A program made the translations under genes and the position numbers. A stretch of 64,000 bases of DNA from Streptomyces sp. NRRL WC-3742 (GTDB lineage: Bacteria > Actinomycetota > Actinomycetes > Streptomycetales > Streptomycetaceae): positions 60,765-124,764 of the forward strand of contig NZ_JOCF01000013.1 in the NCBI RefSeq assembly GCF_000720635.1, read 5' to 3'. Below are positions 35,566-44,504 of the stretch, piece after piece. Within the stretch, counting starts at the first letter, position 1; every line of letters starts with the position of its first letter. A model generated the notes under the pieces. That model did no database searches, was not told where the DNA came from, and saw nothing but the letters and a program-made list of their open reading frames with translations.

Positions 35566-36527
35566 GGTGTCCTCTCGGGGTGATGGCAGGCGACCTGCTG
35601 TCCGGGGGCGATCGTTCGCAACTGCGGGCGGTCGGCGGCGCAGAGGTCGTCGGCCTTGGGGCAGCGGGTGCGGAAGCGGCAACCGCTTGGCGGGTCGAGC
35701 GGGCTGGGCAGGTCGCCGCGCAGCACGATCCGCTCCCGGGATGCCTCCAGATCGGGGTCCGGCAGCGGCACGGCGGACAGCAGCGCGTGGGTGTACGGGT
35801 GCGCGGGGCGGGCGAACAGGGTGTCGCGGTCGGCGGTCTCGACGATCGAGCCGAGGTACATCACGGCGATCCGCGTGCTGATCTGGCGGACGGCGCCGAG
35901 GTCGTGCGCGATGAACAGGTAGCTCAGCCCGTACTCGTCCTGGAGGTCCTTGAGCAGGTTGAGGATCTGCGCCTGGACCGAGACATCGAGGGCCGAGACG
36001 GGCTCGTCGCACACCACGAGCTTCGGGCGGAGGGCCAACGCCCGTGCAATGCCGATGCGTTGGGCCTGGCCGCCGGAGAACTCGTGCGGGTGCCGGTCGG
36101 CGTGCTCGGGCCGCAGGCCGACCCGGGCCAGCAACTCCTCCACCGGCTGCTCGGGCTCCAGGCCCTGGTAGCGGGCGGGGGCGGTGAGGATCCGGCGGAC
36201 GGTCTGCCGGGGGTTGAGTGAGGAGAAGGGGTCCTGGAAGACCATCTGCAGCTCGCGGCGGACCGGGCGCAGCGCCGTCTCGTCCAGTTCGGAGAGGTCG
36301 CGCCCGGCGAAGTGGATGGTGCCGGAGGTGGGCCGTTCCAGGCGGGTGATCAGCTTGGCGACGGTGGACTTCCCGCAGCCGGACTCGCCGACCAGGCCCA
36401 GGGTTTCGCCCGGGCCGACGCTCAGCGAGACCCCGTCGACGGCGGCGACGTGACCGGCCAGTCGTCGGGTCAGGCCGTGGCGCACCGGGAAGCTCTTGCT
36501 GAGGTTCCGTACGTCGAGCAGGCTCAT
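35562..36527 (-). CDS. Oligopeptide/dipeptide ABC transporter ATPase (second)
   Basis: The 321-residue product starts at ATG 36527, overlapping the preceding ATPase stop (ATGA). Walker [10 protein letters not shown] lies near residue 50, the Q-loop is in [12 protein letters not shown], the signature is [15 protein letters not shown], and Walker B is [12 protein letters not shown]. The C-terminal oligopeptide-type extension carries the C-x6-C pattern ([14 protein letters not shown]) near residue 287, which in Dpp/Opp ATPases suggests an Fe-S or metal site. It corresponds to the DppF/OppF position and energises uptake with the first ATPase. Confidence 0.93.
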   Translation of the reverse strand: MSLLDVRNLSKSFPVRHGLTRRLAGHVAAVDGVSLSVGPGETLGLVGESGCGKSTVAKLITRLERPTSGTIHFAGRDLSELDETALRPVRRELQMVFQDPFSSLNPRQTVRRILTAPARYQGLEPEQPVEELLARVGLRPEHADRHPHEFSGGQAQRIGIARALALRPKLVVCDEPVSALDVSVQAQILNLLKDLQDEYGLSYLFIAHDLGAVRQISTRIAVMYLGSIVETADRDTLFARPAHPYTHALLSAVPLPDPDLEASRERIVLRGDLPSPLDPPSGCRFRTRCPKADDLCAADRPQLRTIAPGQQVACHHPERTP

Positions 36528-37336
36528 TCCGCGGCTCCCAGGGTGGGCAGTCGGTCCGGCAGGGGGCCGTCGATCCGCGGCACGCAGGCCAGCAGGCCGC
36601 GGGTGTACGGGTGGTGCGGCCGGTGGAACACGTCCCGGACCGGGCCGCGCTCGACCGCGCGGCCCTGGCGCATCACCACGACCTGGTCGGCCAGTCCGGC
36701 CACCACGCCCATGTCGTGGGTGATCAGCATGACGGCGGTGCCGGCCTCCTCCCGGAGTTCGCATAGGAGTTGGAGAATTTGCGCCTGGACGGTGACATCG
36801 AGCGCGGTGGTCGGCTCGTCGGCGATCAGCAGGTCGGGCTCCAGACACAGGGCCATCGCGATCATCACCCGCTGGCGCATCCCGCCGGAGAACTCGTGCG
36901 GGTATGCCTTCGCCCGCCGCTCCGGCTCGGGAATGCCGACCCGGTCCAGCATGCGCACCGCCACTTGGTGCGCCTGCCTGCGCGAGCTGCGGTGGTGTGC
37001 CCGGTGCGCCTCGGCGATCTGGAACGCCACCGAGTAGTACGGGTTGAGGCAGGACAGCGGGTCCTGGAAGACCATCGCGATCCGGTTGCCGCGCAGGCGG
37101 CGCAGCGCACGTCCGCCGAGCGTCGTCAACTCCTGTCCGTCGAAGCGGATTTCGCCGCCGACCCGGGCGCCTTGCAGCAGGCCGAGGACGGCCAGGCTGG
37201 TGACGGACTTGCCGCTGCCGGACTCGCCGACCACGCCGAGCACCTGTCCGGCGTCCAGGTCGAGGTCGAGGCCGTCCACAGCGCGCACGCCCGAGCGGAA
37301 CTCCACGGTCAGGTCGCGTACCGTCAGCAGACTCAT
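36524..37336 (-). CDS. Oligopeptide/dipeptide ABC transporter ATPase (first)
   Basis: The 270-residue product starts at ATG 37336, overlapping the permease stop by four bases. Walker [10 protein letters not shown] lies near residue 38, the Q-loop in [12 protein letters not shown], the signature in [15 protein letters not shown], and Walker B in [13 protein letters not shown], with the H-loop in LITHDMG. It corresponds to DppD/OppD but is short at the C-terminus and ends soon after [12 protein letters not shown], without the Cys-rich extension that its partner has. Confidence 0.93.
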   Translation of the reverse strand: MSLLTVRDLTVEFRSGVRAVDGLDLDLDAGQVLGVVGESGSGKSVTSLAVLGLLQGARVGGEIRFDGQELTTLGGRALRRLRGNRIAMVFQDPLSCLNPYYSVAFQIAEAHRAHHRSSRRQAHQVAVRMLDRVGIPEPERRAKAYPHEFSGGMRQRVMIAMALCLEPDLLIADEPTTALDVTVQAQILQLLCELREEAGTAVMLITHDMGVVAGLADQVVVMRQGRAVERGPVRDVFHRPHHPYTRGLLACVPRIDGPLPDRLPTLGAAE

Positions 37337-38325
37337 CCGACGGCCCTCACTCTCGGGTCGAGGACGGCGTACACCAGGTCCACCAGGAGGTTGGCGAGCA
37401 CCACGAAGGAGGCCGCGAACAGCGTCACGCCGAGGATCACGGGCTGGTCGGCGGAGGCGATGGCGTCGGCCGCGAGCTTTCCTACGCCGGGCAGACCGAA
37501 CACCGACTCGGTGATGAGCGCGCCGCCGAGCAGTGCGCCGAGATCCATGCCGAAAATGGTCACGATCGGCATCAGGGCGGGGCGCAGCGCGTGCCGCCGC
37601 AGGACCGTGACCTCGGGCAGGCCCTTGGCGCGGGCGGTGCGCACGTAGTTCCGGCCGAGGCTCTCCAGCAGCTCGCTGCGGGTGACCCGGGCGTAGATCC
37701 CGGCGTACAGCATGGCAAGGGTGATCCAGGGCATCAGCATCGACTGCGCCCAGCCGACCGGGTCGTCGGTGAACGCCACGACCTGCGGGTAGGGCAGCAG
37801 CTCGAGCTGCACCACCAGCAGGTACTGCAGCACGAGGGCGGTGAAGTAGATCGGCAGCGAGACCCCGCCGAGGGCGGCCGTCATCGCCGCCTTGTCCCAC
37901 AGGCTGCCGCGCCGCAGGGCCGAGACGACGCCGGCTCCGACGCCGACCACGAGCCACAGTACGGCCGCGCCGATGGCGATCGAGAAGCTGACGGGCAGCC
38001 GGCTGGTGAGCGACTGCCACACCGGCTGGTCGGTCTGGAAGCTGAACCCCAGGCACGGGAAGGGGCAGCCGACGGCCTGCGCCCCAGTGCCGTAGGTGCG
38101 TCCGGAGACGATGCCGCTCAGGTAGTCGCCGAACTGGGCCGGCAGTGAGCGGTCCAGCCCGAGGGTGGTGCGGATCTGGGCGATCCGCTCGGGGCTGCAT
38201 GCCTTGCCGCAGGCGCCCTGCGCCGGGTCGGCGGGCATCAGGTAGAAGATGGCGAAGGTGGCGGCGCAGATCACCAGCAGGATGGCTGCCGTGACGGCCA
38301 GTCTGCGCAGCAGGTAGAGGATCAT
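37333..38325 (-). CDS. Peptide ABC transporter permease (DppB/OppB type)
   Basis: The 330-residue product starts MILYLLRRLAVTAAILLVIC, the usual opening of DppB-type permeases. About six membrane segments are visible. The EAA cytoplasmic loop lies near residue 225 (NYVRTARAKGLPEVTVLRRHALR). An unusual feature is a Cys-rich external loop between the first and second helices (CGKACSPERIA and VGCPFPCLG), which could form disulfides. The stop overlaps the next ATPase start. It forms the translocation pore with the second permease. Confidence 0.93.
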   Translation of the reverse strand: MILYLLRRLAVTAAILLVICAATFAIFYLMPADPAQGACGKACSPERIAQIRTTLGLDRSLPAQFGDYLSGIVSGRTYGTGAQAVGCPFPCLGFSFQTDQPVWQSLTSRLPVSFSIAIGAAVLWLVVGVGAGVVSALRRGSLWDKAAMTAALGGVSLPIYFTALVLQYLLVVQLELLPYPQVVAFTDDPVGWAQSMLMPWITLAMLYAGIYARVTRSELLESLGRNYVRTARAKGLPEVTVLRRHALRPALMPIVTIFGMDLGALLGGALITESVFGLPGVGKLAADAIASADQPVILGVTLFAASFVVLANLLVDLVYAVLDPRVRAVG

Positions 38326-39203
38326 CGTCGCTGGCTCCGGGGGTCGAGCGCGTCGCGGACGGCGTCGCCGAGCACGTTGAAGGCGAGCACGGTGACGAAC
38401 AGGAAGACGCCGGGGATGAGGAAGTAGGCGGGGTCGGCGGCGTACCACGGCACGGCGGTGGCGATCATCTGGCCCCAGGAGGGGGTTGGGGCCTGGACGC
38501 CCACGCCGAGGAAGGACAGGCCGGCCTCGGTGGCGATGCAGCCGGGGATCGACATGGTCGCCACCACCAGGACCGGACCGGTCAGGTTGGGCAACACCTC
38601 GCGCAGCAGCAGCGTCCGGCGGGAGGCGCCGAGCACCCTGGCGGCCGCGACGAACTCGTTGCGGGCCAGCACCATCGCCTGCCCGCGCACGATCCGCCCG
38701 ACGTACGGCCAGCCGAAGAAGCCGAGCACCACGACCAGGAGCAGCCGGCGGTCGGTGCCGGGCGCCGCCGAGATCAGCGCGATCATGAAGATCAGGCTGG
38801 GGAAGGACAGCAGCAGGTCCATGGTGCGTCCGATCGCGGTGTCGACCCAGCCGCCGAAGAAGCCCGCGATCAGCCCGAGGGCCGTGCCCAGCGCCACCGA
38901 GAGGGCTGTCGCGAGGACGGCGATCAGCAGGGACACCCGTGCGCCGTACAGCACCCGGGCGAGCACGTCCCGGCCGTTGACCGGCTCCACACCCAGCCAG
39001 TGGTGGGTGCTGATCCCGCCCGCGGCGCCGCGCGGCAGGCCGCCGAGCGCCGGGTCGACCGCATCGCCGTGGAAGGCGGTCGGTGGGCTGCCGGTGAGCC
39101 AGCTCACCAGCGGCGCGGCGAGCGCGAGCAGGACCAGTGCCGCCACCACGGCGAGCGCGAGCGCGGCCGAGCGCTGGGCCAGCAGTCGTCGGGTCACGGT
39201 CAC
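38322..39203 (-). CDS. Peptide ABC transporter permease (DppC/OppC type)
   Basis: The 293-residue product starts at GTG 39203, overlapping the binding-protein stop (GTGA). It has the DppC layout: an N-terminal helix (ALALAVVAALVLLALAAPLVSWL), a periplasmic part with HWLGVEPVNGRDVLARVLYGARVSL, then five helices. The EAA loop with VAAARVLGASRRTLLLREVLPNL lies near residue 190. Its stop overlaps the next permease start, so the transporter genes form one translationally coupled unit. Confidence 0.93.
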   Translation of the reverse strand: MTVTRRLLAQRSAALALAVVAALVLLALAAPLVSWLTGSPPTAFHGDAVDPALGGLPRGAAGGISTHHWLGVEPVNGRDVLARVLYGARVSLLIAVLATALSVALGTALGLIAGFFGGWVDTAIGRTMDLLLSFPSLIFMIALISAAPGTDRRLLLVVVLGFFGWPYVGRIVRGQAMVLARNEFVAAARVLGASRRTLLLREVLPNLTGPVLVVATMSIPGCIATEAGLSFLGVGVQAPTPSWGQMIATAVPWYAADPAYFLIPGVFLFVTVLAFNVLGDAVRDALDPRSQRR

Positions 39204-40885
39204 TTTCGCAACCCCAGGGAGACCAGGTCGAGCCGCCCGACGTAGGTGATGTGCCCGTACGCTCCGGTGATGTTCGGGCCGATCAGGACCGGCGCCTTGT
39301 CCCACAGGAACGGCACCACCGGGGCGTCCTGCGCGATCTGTTCGGCGAGTTGGCCGTACGCCGTCCGGGCCGCGGCCGGGTCGCCCAGCTTGGCGATCTC
39401 GTCGATCCGCGTGTCGACGGCCCGGGAGTCGTACTGCGCGTAGTTGTTGTTGCCCTGAGGGGTGATCAGGCGGCCGTCGAAGACGATCGGCAGGTAGGTC
39501 GAGGCGCCCGGCCAGTCCGGGGACCAGCCGGCGATCACGAGGTCGTGCTCCTGCTCGGTGTTGCCGACCGTGCTGTAGAAGGCCGAGGAGCTGATCTCGT
39601 CGATCTTCACGGTGATGCCGGCCCGGCCGAGCGATGCCTGGACGGCCTCGGCCTGCGCCTTGCCGGCGGTCGTCGCGGGGGCGTCGAGGGTCAGGGTGAG
39701 GTCGGCGGCGTGGCCCGCCTCGGCGAGCAACGCCTTGGCCTTGTCAGGGTCGCCCTTGCCGTCCTTGCTGGGGTAGGGGTCCTCGGCCTGGTAGCCGAGG
39801 GAGGGCGGCAGCAGGCTGGTGGCCAGGTCGCCGGCGATCGGGCCGCCGCGGGTGGTGCGCAAGGCGTCCTTGTCGAGCGCGTACGCGATGGCCTGGCGAA
39901 CCCTGGCGTCGTCGAGCGGCTTGTGCCTGGTGTTGATGCTCAGGTAGCGGGTGTTGATCGAGTCGCCGACGACCAGCCGGCTCTTCAGCTGCGGGTCGTT
40001 CAGCACCCGGCCCACCGAGGCGGGGCCGATCGGCTCCAGCGCGACCGCGTTCGCGTCCTCGCCCTGCCCGGCGATCAGCCGCTGGTCGACCACCGCGGTG
40101 TCCAGACCCAGATCGATGACGACCTTGTCGGGCAGGGCCTTGCGGACGGCGTCGGTGGCCGGGTCCCAACTGGTGTTCCGGACCAGGGTGAGCCGCTTCT
40201 TGGGGTCGAAGCCGTCGATCCGGTACGGCCCGGAGGCGAACGGTCGGGAGTCGTAGCCGACGCCGGTGTCCTTGTCCTGCGGCACCGGGGCGAACATCGG
40301 CAGCGACACCGCCGAGCCGAAGTCGGCCACCGGCTGCTTGAGGTGGAAGACGAGGGTGGTGTCGTCGGGCGTCTCGATCGCGGCGAGCCCGGCCGGGTCC
40401 TTGTAGGGGCCCTTGTACGCGTCGCCGCCGACCAACCACATCCGGGCGTACGGTGGGCCCTCGGGCAGTTCGGCGGCGAAGGTCCGCTCCACGCCGTACT
40501 TGACGTCCTTACTGGTGATCGGCCGGCCGTCCTCGAACTTCACGCCGGACTTGAGGGTGAAGGTCCAGGTCTTCGCGCCGTCGCTGGGGCGGCCGGTGTC
40601 GGTGGCCAGGTCCGGCACGACCGTCCCGCCCGCCTGGCCGGGGGCGGCGGTGAAGGTGGTCAGCGTCCGGTAGATCAGCCGGCCCACGTCCTGGGAGGAC
40701 GTGACGTAGTTGCGCGCCGGGTCCAGGTGCTCCAGGTCGAGCGTGGACAGCACGTGCAGCGTGCCGCCCTTCACCGCTACCGCGTTCGGTCCGGCCGAGG
40801 CGCCGCCGCCGGACCCCGTACAGCCGGCAACCGACAGCAGCCCCAGGGCCGCCGCGAGGGCCAGTCCCGCTCTTCGCCGCGTCAC
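39200..40885 (-). CDS. Peptide ABC transporter substrate-binding lipoprotein
   Basis: The product is 561 residues from GTG 40885, chosen because AAGGAGGAGAC precedes it; an ATG 30 bp upstream would add an unlikely lead. The signal peptide ends in a lipobox (LLSVAGC) with Cys near residue 22, so it should be a lipid-anchored cell-surface protein. It belongs to the SBP family 5: LDLEHLDPARNYVTSSQDV near residue 48, and the diagnostic segment GAKTWTFTLKSGVKFEDGRPITSKDV near residue 105. It is the first gene of the leftward operon and should bind oligopeptides or related solutes. Promoter elements in the 230 bp upstream were not identified. Confidence 0.93.
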   Translation of the reverse strand: MTRRRAGLALAAALGLLSVAGCTGSGGGASAGPNAVAVKGGTLHVLSTLDLEHLDPARNYVTSSQDVGRLIYRTLTTFTAAPGQAGGTVVPDLATDTGRPSDGAKTWTFTLKSGVKFEDGRPITSKDVKYGVERTFAAELPEGPPYARMWLVGGDAYKGPYKDPAGLAAIETPDDTTLVFHLKQPVADFGSAVSLPMFAPVPQDKDTGVGYDSRPFASGPYRIDGFDPKKRLTLVRNTSWDPATDAVRKALPDKVVIDLGLDTAVVDQRLIAGQGEDANAVALEPIGPASVGRVLNDPQLKSRLVVGDSINTRYLSINTRHKPLDDARVRQAIAYALDKDALRTTRGGPIAGDLATSLLPPSLGYQAEDPYPSKDGKGDPDKAKALLAEAGHAADLTLTLDAPATTAGKAQAEAVQASLGRAGITVKIDEISSSAFYSTVGNTEQEHDLVIAGWSPDWPGASTYLPIVFDGRLITPQGNNNYAQYDSRAVDTRIDEIAKLGDPAAARTAYGQLAEQIAQDAPVVPFLWDKAPVLIGPNITGAYGHITYVGRLDLVSLGLRK

Positions 40886-41115
40886 GTCTCCTCCTTGCAC
40901 GATGTGACATTTCATGCGTCCCAGAAGAGTGGCCGACCGGGGAGCCGCCCAGAAGATCCCAGCACCCCATCACATGGTGTTATGGCCTTCGCGCTCGGGT
41001 ACCTCGCCGCAGACGGCGCGGACTTGCGCCGATTCGGCTTTGTCGCTCACGATGCCTGACGTACCGATTGGGCAGATTCGGCGCGTTGACGACGTGCCAC
41101 GTGCGGCAGTAGCTG

Positions 41116-41526
41116 GTGGCGGTGCGGCCTCGAGAGCCGATTCCTGCCCGTCCGACCACGGCACGCGGTTGCCGCACCGGCGGACCCGCCGCCCGCCGCG
41201 CCGTCGCCCGCGCCGCGGACAACGGCAGCTTGCCGGGGGCCGCTTCGGTCGCCTTCCCCGACGCGGGGTGGCTCGCGGACGCAGTCGCCTGCCACCCTGA
41301 CCTGCTCGATGACGACACGTTCGTCTGGTTCAGCGAGGCCGTCCGGAAGGAGGAATCCTTCCGACGTGATGCCCGGCTGCCTGTTCCCGTCGCGCTCACG
41401 CTTCTGGACTGGGCTGCGCAGGACTTGCTCGGGCTCCTCCGGCCGGGCACCGATGAGGAGGAACTCGACCGTGCCGACACTGGTGGCTCGTGCTCGGCCG
41501 ATCAGCGGCCGCGGACGAGGGCCTGA
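41116..41526 (+). CDS. Possible fragment of an unknown protein
   Basis: The 136-residue frame has a low-complexity Arg/Ala-rich start, but from about residue 40 it reads like a real protein with strong third-position GC (AFPDAGWLADAVACHPDL, then DTFVWFSEAVRKEESFRRDA). The end runs into the copied flank of the integrase (SADQRPRTRA). It may be the displaced tail of a gene cut by integration. No family recognised. Confidence 0.35.
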   Translation: MAVRPREPIPARPTTARGCRTGGPAARRAVARAADNGSLPGAASVAFPDAGWLADAVACHPDLLDDDTFVWFSEAVRKEESFRRDARLPVPVALTLLDWAAQDLLGLLRPGTDEEELDRADTGGSCSADQRPRTRA

Positions 41527-42432
41527 CACCCGACCGCTCACGCCGCCTTGCCGAAGTGGTGGTCGACCGATGAAGCGGGCTTGTCGGCCACCTCGGCGTC
41601 CGCACGGTCGAGCGCGGAGGAGAGGCTGATCCAGGCGCGGCTGGCGTCGGTCTTGGGCTTGCGGAAGAGGATGCCGTTGTTGTTGACGGCAGCGAGGGTC
41701 CAGCGGACGTAGAGCTGGCGGTCCATGAGGTGCACGTCGGACCAGTGCAGGGCCAGGATCTCGCCGCGGCGCATGCCGGTGCCGAGCATCACCTCGAACA
41801 GGTCACTCAGCCGGTCGGCGTAGTGCTCCGTGTTGTGGCGCAGGAACGCCGCGGCCTCCTCGGAGGTCCAGCAGGTGCGCTTTTCGGCGCGGGGCCTGAG
41901 CGGGACGGAGTGCTTGGTTGGGTTGTAGCGCAGCCGCCACGTGCGCACGGCGTGGTTCAGGGCGTTGCGCAGCGTCGGGACCACCCGGTAGACCGTGACC
42001 CGTCCGCGGCTGGCCTTGCGCTGCGCGGCCACCCTGGCCCCCGCGCAGCTCACCGTTCAGCACCGCCTTCATCTCCCGGGCCGCCTCGGCGCGGGTGGCG
42101 AACCCACCGCGCCGGCGGGTCTTGCGATTCCCGTCCTCGGAGGCCAGGTCGACGCAGTACGTCCACTTCCCGTGCTTCAGATCCCCCGCCAGCCGCGGAC
42201 ACCACGGCCCCAACTGTTTCCCCGAACCGTCCGAACAACCACACCGCTGGTAGACCCGACCCCGCGGCGCACGCTGTCCCATGAGCTTCCCCTTCTCTCG
42301 GACTGGGTGGTTCCTCTGGGGCAAGAGTGGCTGCTGTTTCCGGTGCGGCGGCAGAGCGTGCGGGGAGGAGCACGAAGCGCTCAGAGCCAGCCGGCGAATA
42401 CACGCTCAAGACGACACACCGCCCGGAATGCC
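41480..42432. repeat. Duplicated integrase block, copy 2 (copy 1 at 4982-6437)
   Basis: This block repeats the intact integrase gene with its downstream hairpin flank and about 140 bp of upstream flank. Copy 2 is 953 bp against 1456 bp in copy 1 because of two internal deletions. Matching flanks include GGCCGATCAGCGGCCG at the left and AAGACGACACACCGCCCGGAA at the right. Confidence 0.8.
41538..42282 (-). pseudogene. Tyrosine integrase with two internal deletions
   Basis: From the ATG at 42282 the first 80 residues closely follow the intact integrase (MGQRAPRGRVYQRCGCSD). A deletion after VLNGELRG removes the core-binding domain up to VAAQRK and shifts the frame. The continuing frame then reads catalytic-domain sequence (GMRRGEILALHWSD with the first Arg) as far as AWISLS. 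A second, in-frame deletion removes the H-x-x-R box and nucleophile Tyr and rejoins at SALDRADAEVAD. It cannot be active. Similarity to the intact copy is high, so duplication was relatively recent or the copy was kept similar by recombination. Confidence 0.9.
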
Positions 42433-42505
42433 GCAGCCTTCCCTCTCAGTCCTCCAGTCGGATAATGGGTGGAGCTTCGATGGGGGTGATGCCAGGGTGA
42501 GGCGC

Positions 42506-43876
42506 ATGCCGTCCGCCATCGAACAGCTGCTCAGGGAGCTGCACGCCACTCTGAAGCTGCGCAAGCGTCCGGAGGACGTGGCCCAGCTCACCCAGGACCT
42601 GTACGCGGCCCAGGGCGCCAGCCTTGATCCGGCCACTGAGGCTGCTCTCGCCAAGGCCGCCGAGCACTCGCTGAGCCGACTGTGGCACGGCTACACCTCC
42701 ATGCTGGAAGGCTTTGCCCGGCCGGTCGGCGCTCAGCGTCAACTCGCCCGCGCGGAAAGCCTGTTCGCCAGCGTGACGGACCTCCCGGCCGGTGTGGCGG
42801 ACGACCCTGGGCGGATCGAGGAGGTGATCCGCCGCGCGGGGCAGGAGATCTGCCGCACCTACGGGGACAACGACTTCGGCAGGGACCGGCTGGACCGTGC
42901 CGGGCGTGCCGAAGCCGGACTGGGCGAGCTGTCCAAGCGTCAGTACAACAAGCGCTTCCGGCTGCTCTGTCGGATGGAGGCCAAGTTGGCGCGGCTCATC
43001 CACGAGCGGCGCCGCCATGAGATCACCATCACGGGCAAGGGCGCGTTCGCCCACACGCTGCCGTACGAGCTGTTTGCCGCTGACCAGGACACCGCGGCTT
43101 TCGTCGCGTACGTCACGGCACGGGGATACATGCGCAGCGTTTTCACCAACGGCAGGCAGCGGCAGGTGTACGACGAGGTCGCCGACGCGCTGTACGGGCG
43201 ACTGCGGGCCCACCCGGAGCAGACCCGTTGGTACGCGGTCGCGCACGTGCATCCGACGGCGGATGTGCTGGGGAGGCTGTCCGACGAGGAGCTCAACCAA
43301 CTGCTGACCCGCTGGACCCGCTTCCTGCGGGAGGTGGCCGGGCTGCTGGAGGACGCCTGGGATCGCTGCCCACTGGAGCGCGACAGCATGATCGTGCGCC
43401 GGGGCAACGACTCGTCGACCTGGAACCAGGCCGCGCAGGCATGGAACACGGCGCGGGCGCACTGGTTGGCGCTGCTGACCGAGCTGGGCCGGACGGATGT
43501 CCTGGACCGGATCTGCCCCGGCAAGGTGCCGCGCCTGATGGCGGCCGATGTGGCGTACTGGCACCGCAGGAGCAAGGGTGGGCTGCACCCGGACACCTAT
43601 GTGTGGGCAGAGCTGCCGCTGCCATGGGAAGTGCTGCGTGGGGAGAAGGAGTGTCCGCGCTCGCTGGTCGAGGAGGTCTGCGCCCGGCATGGCGTGGACC
43701 CGGTGGCCGGCGCCTGGACCGGCCCCAGACCGGCGGCCGAGTCCGTCGCCTTCCGTCGGACGCCCGAGCTCGTGCACGGGGTCGCCGTCGCGGATCCCCT
43801 GATGGCCAGCGCCCTCCGGTCGGCCGGGGTCTTCTCGGGCAAGGGCAAGGTTGCCGCCGCACAGGAGTGGTTGTAG
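42506..43876 (+). CDS. Unknown 456-residue protein
   Basis: The start at ATG 42506 (MPSAIEQLLRELHATLKLRK) follows GTGAGG; upstream in-frame sequence derives from the integrase flank and is unlikely to be coding. The protein is soluble, rich in Arg and Glu, with long helices. Noteworthy segments are HRLDRAGRAEAG-like Arg-rich helices near residue 125, KRQYNKRFRLLCRMEAKLARLIHERRRHE near residue 145, YMRSVFTNGRQRQVYDEVADALYGRL near residue 210, and VPRLMAADVAYWHRRSKGG near residue 340. I do not recognise a family. Its position next to a dead integrase and upstream of an odd tRNA-like sequence suggests element cargo. High third-position GC supports it being a real gene. Confidence 0.7.
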   Translation: MPSAIEQLLRELHATLKLRKRPEDVAQLTQDLYAAQGASLDPATEAALAKAAEHSLSRLWHGYTSMLEGFARPVGAQRQLARAESLFASVTDLPAGVADDPGRIEEVIRRAGQEICRTYGDNDFGRDRLDRAGRAEAGLGELSKRQYNKRFRLLCRMEAKLARLIHERRRHEITITGKGAFAHTLPYELFAADQDTAAFVAYVTARGYMRSVFTNGRQRQVYDEVADALYGRLRAHPEQTRWYAVAHVHPTADVLGRLSDEELNQLLTRWTRFLREVAGLLEDAWDRCPLERDSMIVRRGNDSSTWNQAAQAWNTARAHWLALLTELGRTDVLDRICPGKVPRLMAADVAYWHRRSKGGLHPDTYVWAELPLPWEVLRGEKECPRSLVEEVCARHGVDPVAGAWTGPRPAAESVAFRRTPELVHGVAVADPLMASALRSAGVFSGKGKVAAAQEWL

Positions 43877-43955
43877 CACCGGCATGGCCGCCCTTTCGCC
43901 CGCCGCAGCAAACCATTTGACCCTCCGGTCGGCGCCAGCGATGATCGACGGCGGC

Positions 43956-44028
43956 GACGAGGAAGCTCTGCGGAGGAGCGCCCGGCTCTGATCCCGGGTG
44001 GACGCAGGTTCGAATCCTGTCCTCGTCG
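43956..44028 (+). tRNA. tRNA-like gene, CTG-containing anticodon loop, best fold has 8-nt loop
   Basis: A full cloverleaf can be drawn: acceptor GACGAGG/CCTCGTC (7 bp), D stem GCTC/GAGC with GG in the loop, anticodon stem CCCGG/CCGGG, variable TGGAC, T arm GCAGG-TTCGAAT-CCTGT, discriminator G. With these perfect stems the anticodon loop has 8 nt, CTCTGATC. Forcing a 7-nt loop gives anticodon CTG (Gln) but leaves a C-C mismatch and a 6-nt variable region. The usual T8/A14 pair reads A8/T14. The acceptor pairing extends outward by about six more bases (GGCGGC/GCCGCC). No CCA is encoded. It may be a noncanonical tRNA or a decayed one. Confidence 0.55.
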
Positions 44029-44098
44029 CCGCCTTGATCCTTGCCGGAGCCTGCACGAATGTGGCGAGTTGATCGAACACGGGGGACCTGTCGGCCTG

Positions 44099-44351
44099 AT
44101 GATTACTGCCGATCCGTTGACCGACGCAGACCTCGCTGACATCCAGGAGCGTGCCGACGCCGCGACCCCAGGTCCCTGGTAGGTGCAACAAACTCGACGA
44201 CGAGGTCGCCATGAATCTCGTGGCCATCAGCACCGTTGCCGATATTGGTCTCGGGGAACGCTGGCCGGACTTCGACCACCACTACATCGTGGCCGCCACG
44301 CTCGTCCGGCAGCCTCGGTGCGTCGACATCGCCGAGATCGGTAGCCCGTGA
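44099..44351 (+). pseudogene. Broken small-protein gene (ADAATPGPW family)
   Basis: The ATG at 44099 opens DLADIQERADAATPGPW, a motif I recall at the start of small proteins common in actinobacteria and their phages, but a TAG follows immediately. Homologous-looking sequence (MNLVAISTVADIG, DFDHHYIVAATLV) continues in another frame to 44351. The gene is thus interrupted by a stop and a frame change. The gap from here to 44504 shows nothing further. Confidence 0.5.
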
Positions 44352-44504
44352 CGCAGGATCCGTGGGGGTGCGTGGGTGAACTCGGCTGGAGGCGCCCATC
44401 CGCGGCCAACTGCCGCTCGCGCCTGGTGGCTTGGCACCCGTACCCAACGCGGCTTGCGCACCCGACTGTGGGGCGCTCGCGAGTTCCTGCGCAACCCCTG
44501 ACGG

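Noticed and set aside
33065-39305. Long minus-strand readings that extend several transporter-operon genes upstream by hundreds of residues
   Set aside because: The extensions are out-of-frame readings of the previous gene; true starts are fixed by GTGA/ATGA overlaps, signal peptide position and family N-termini.
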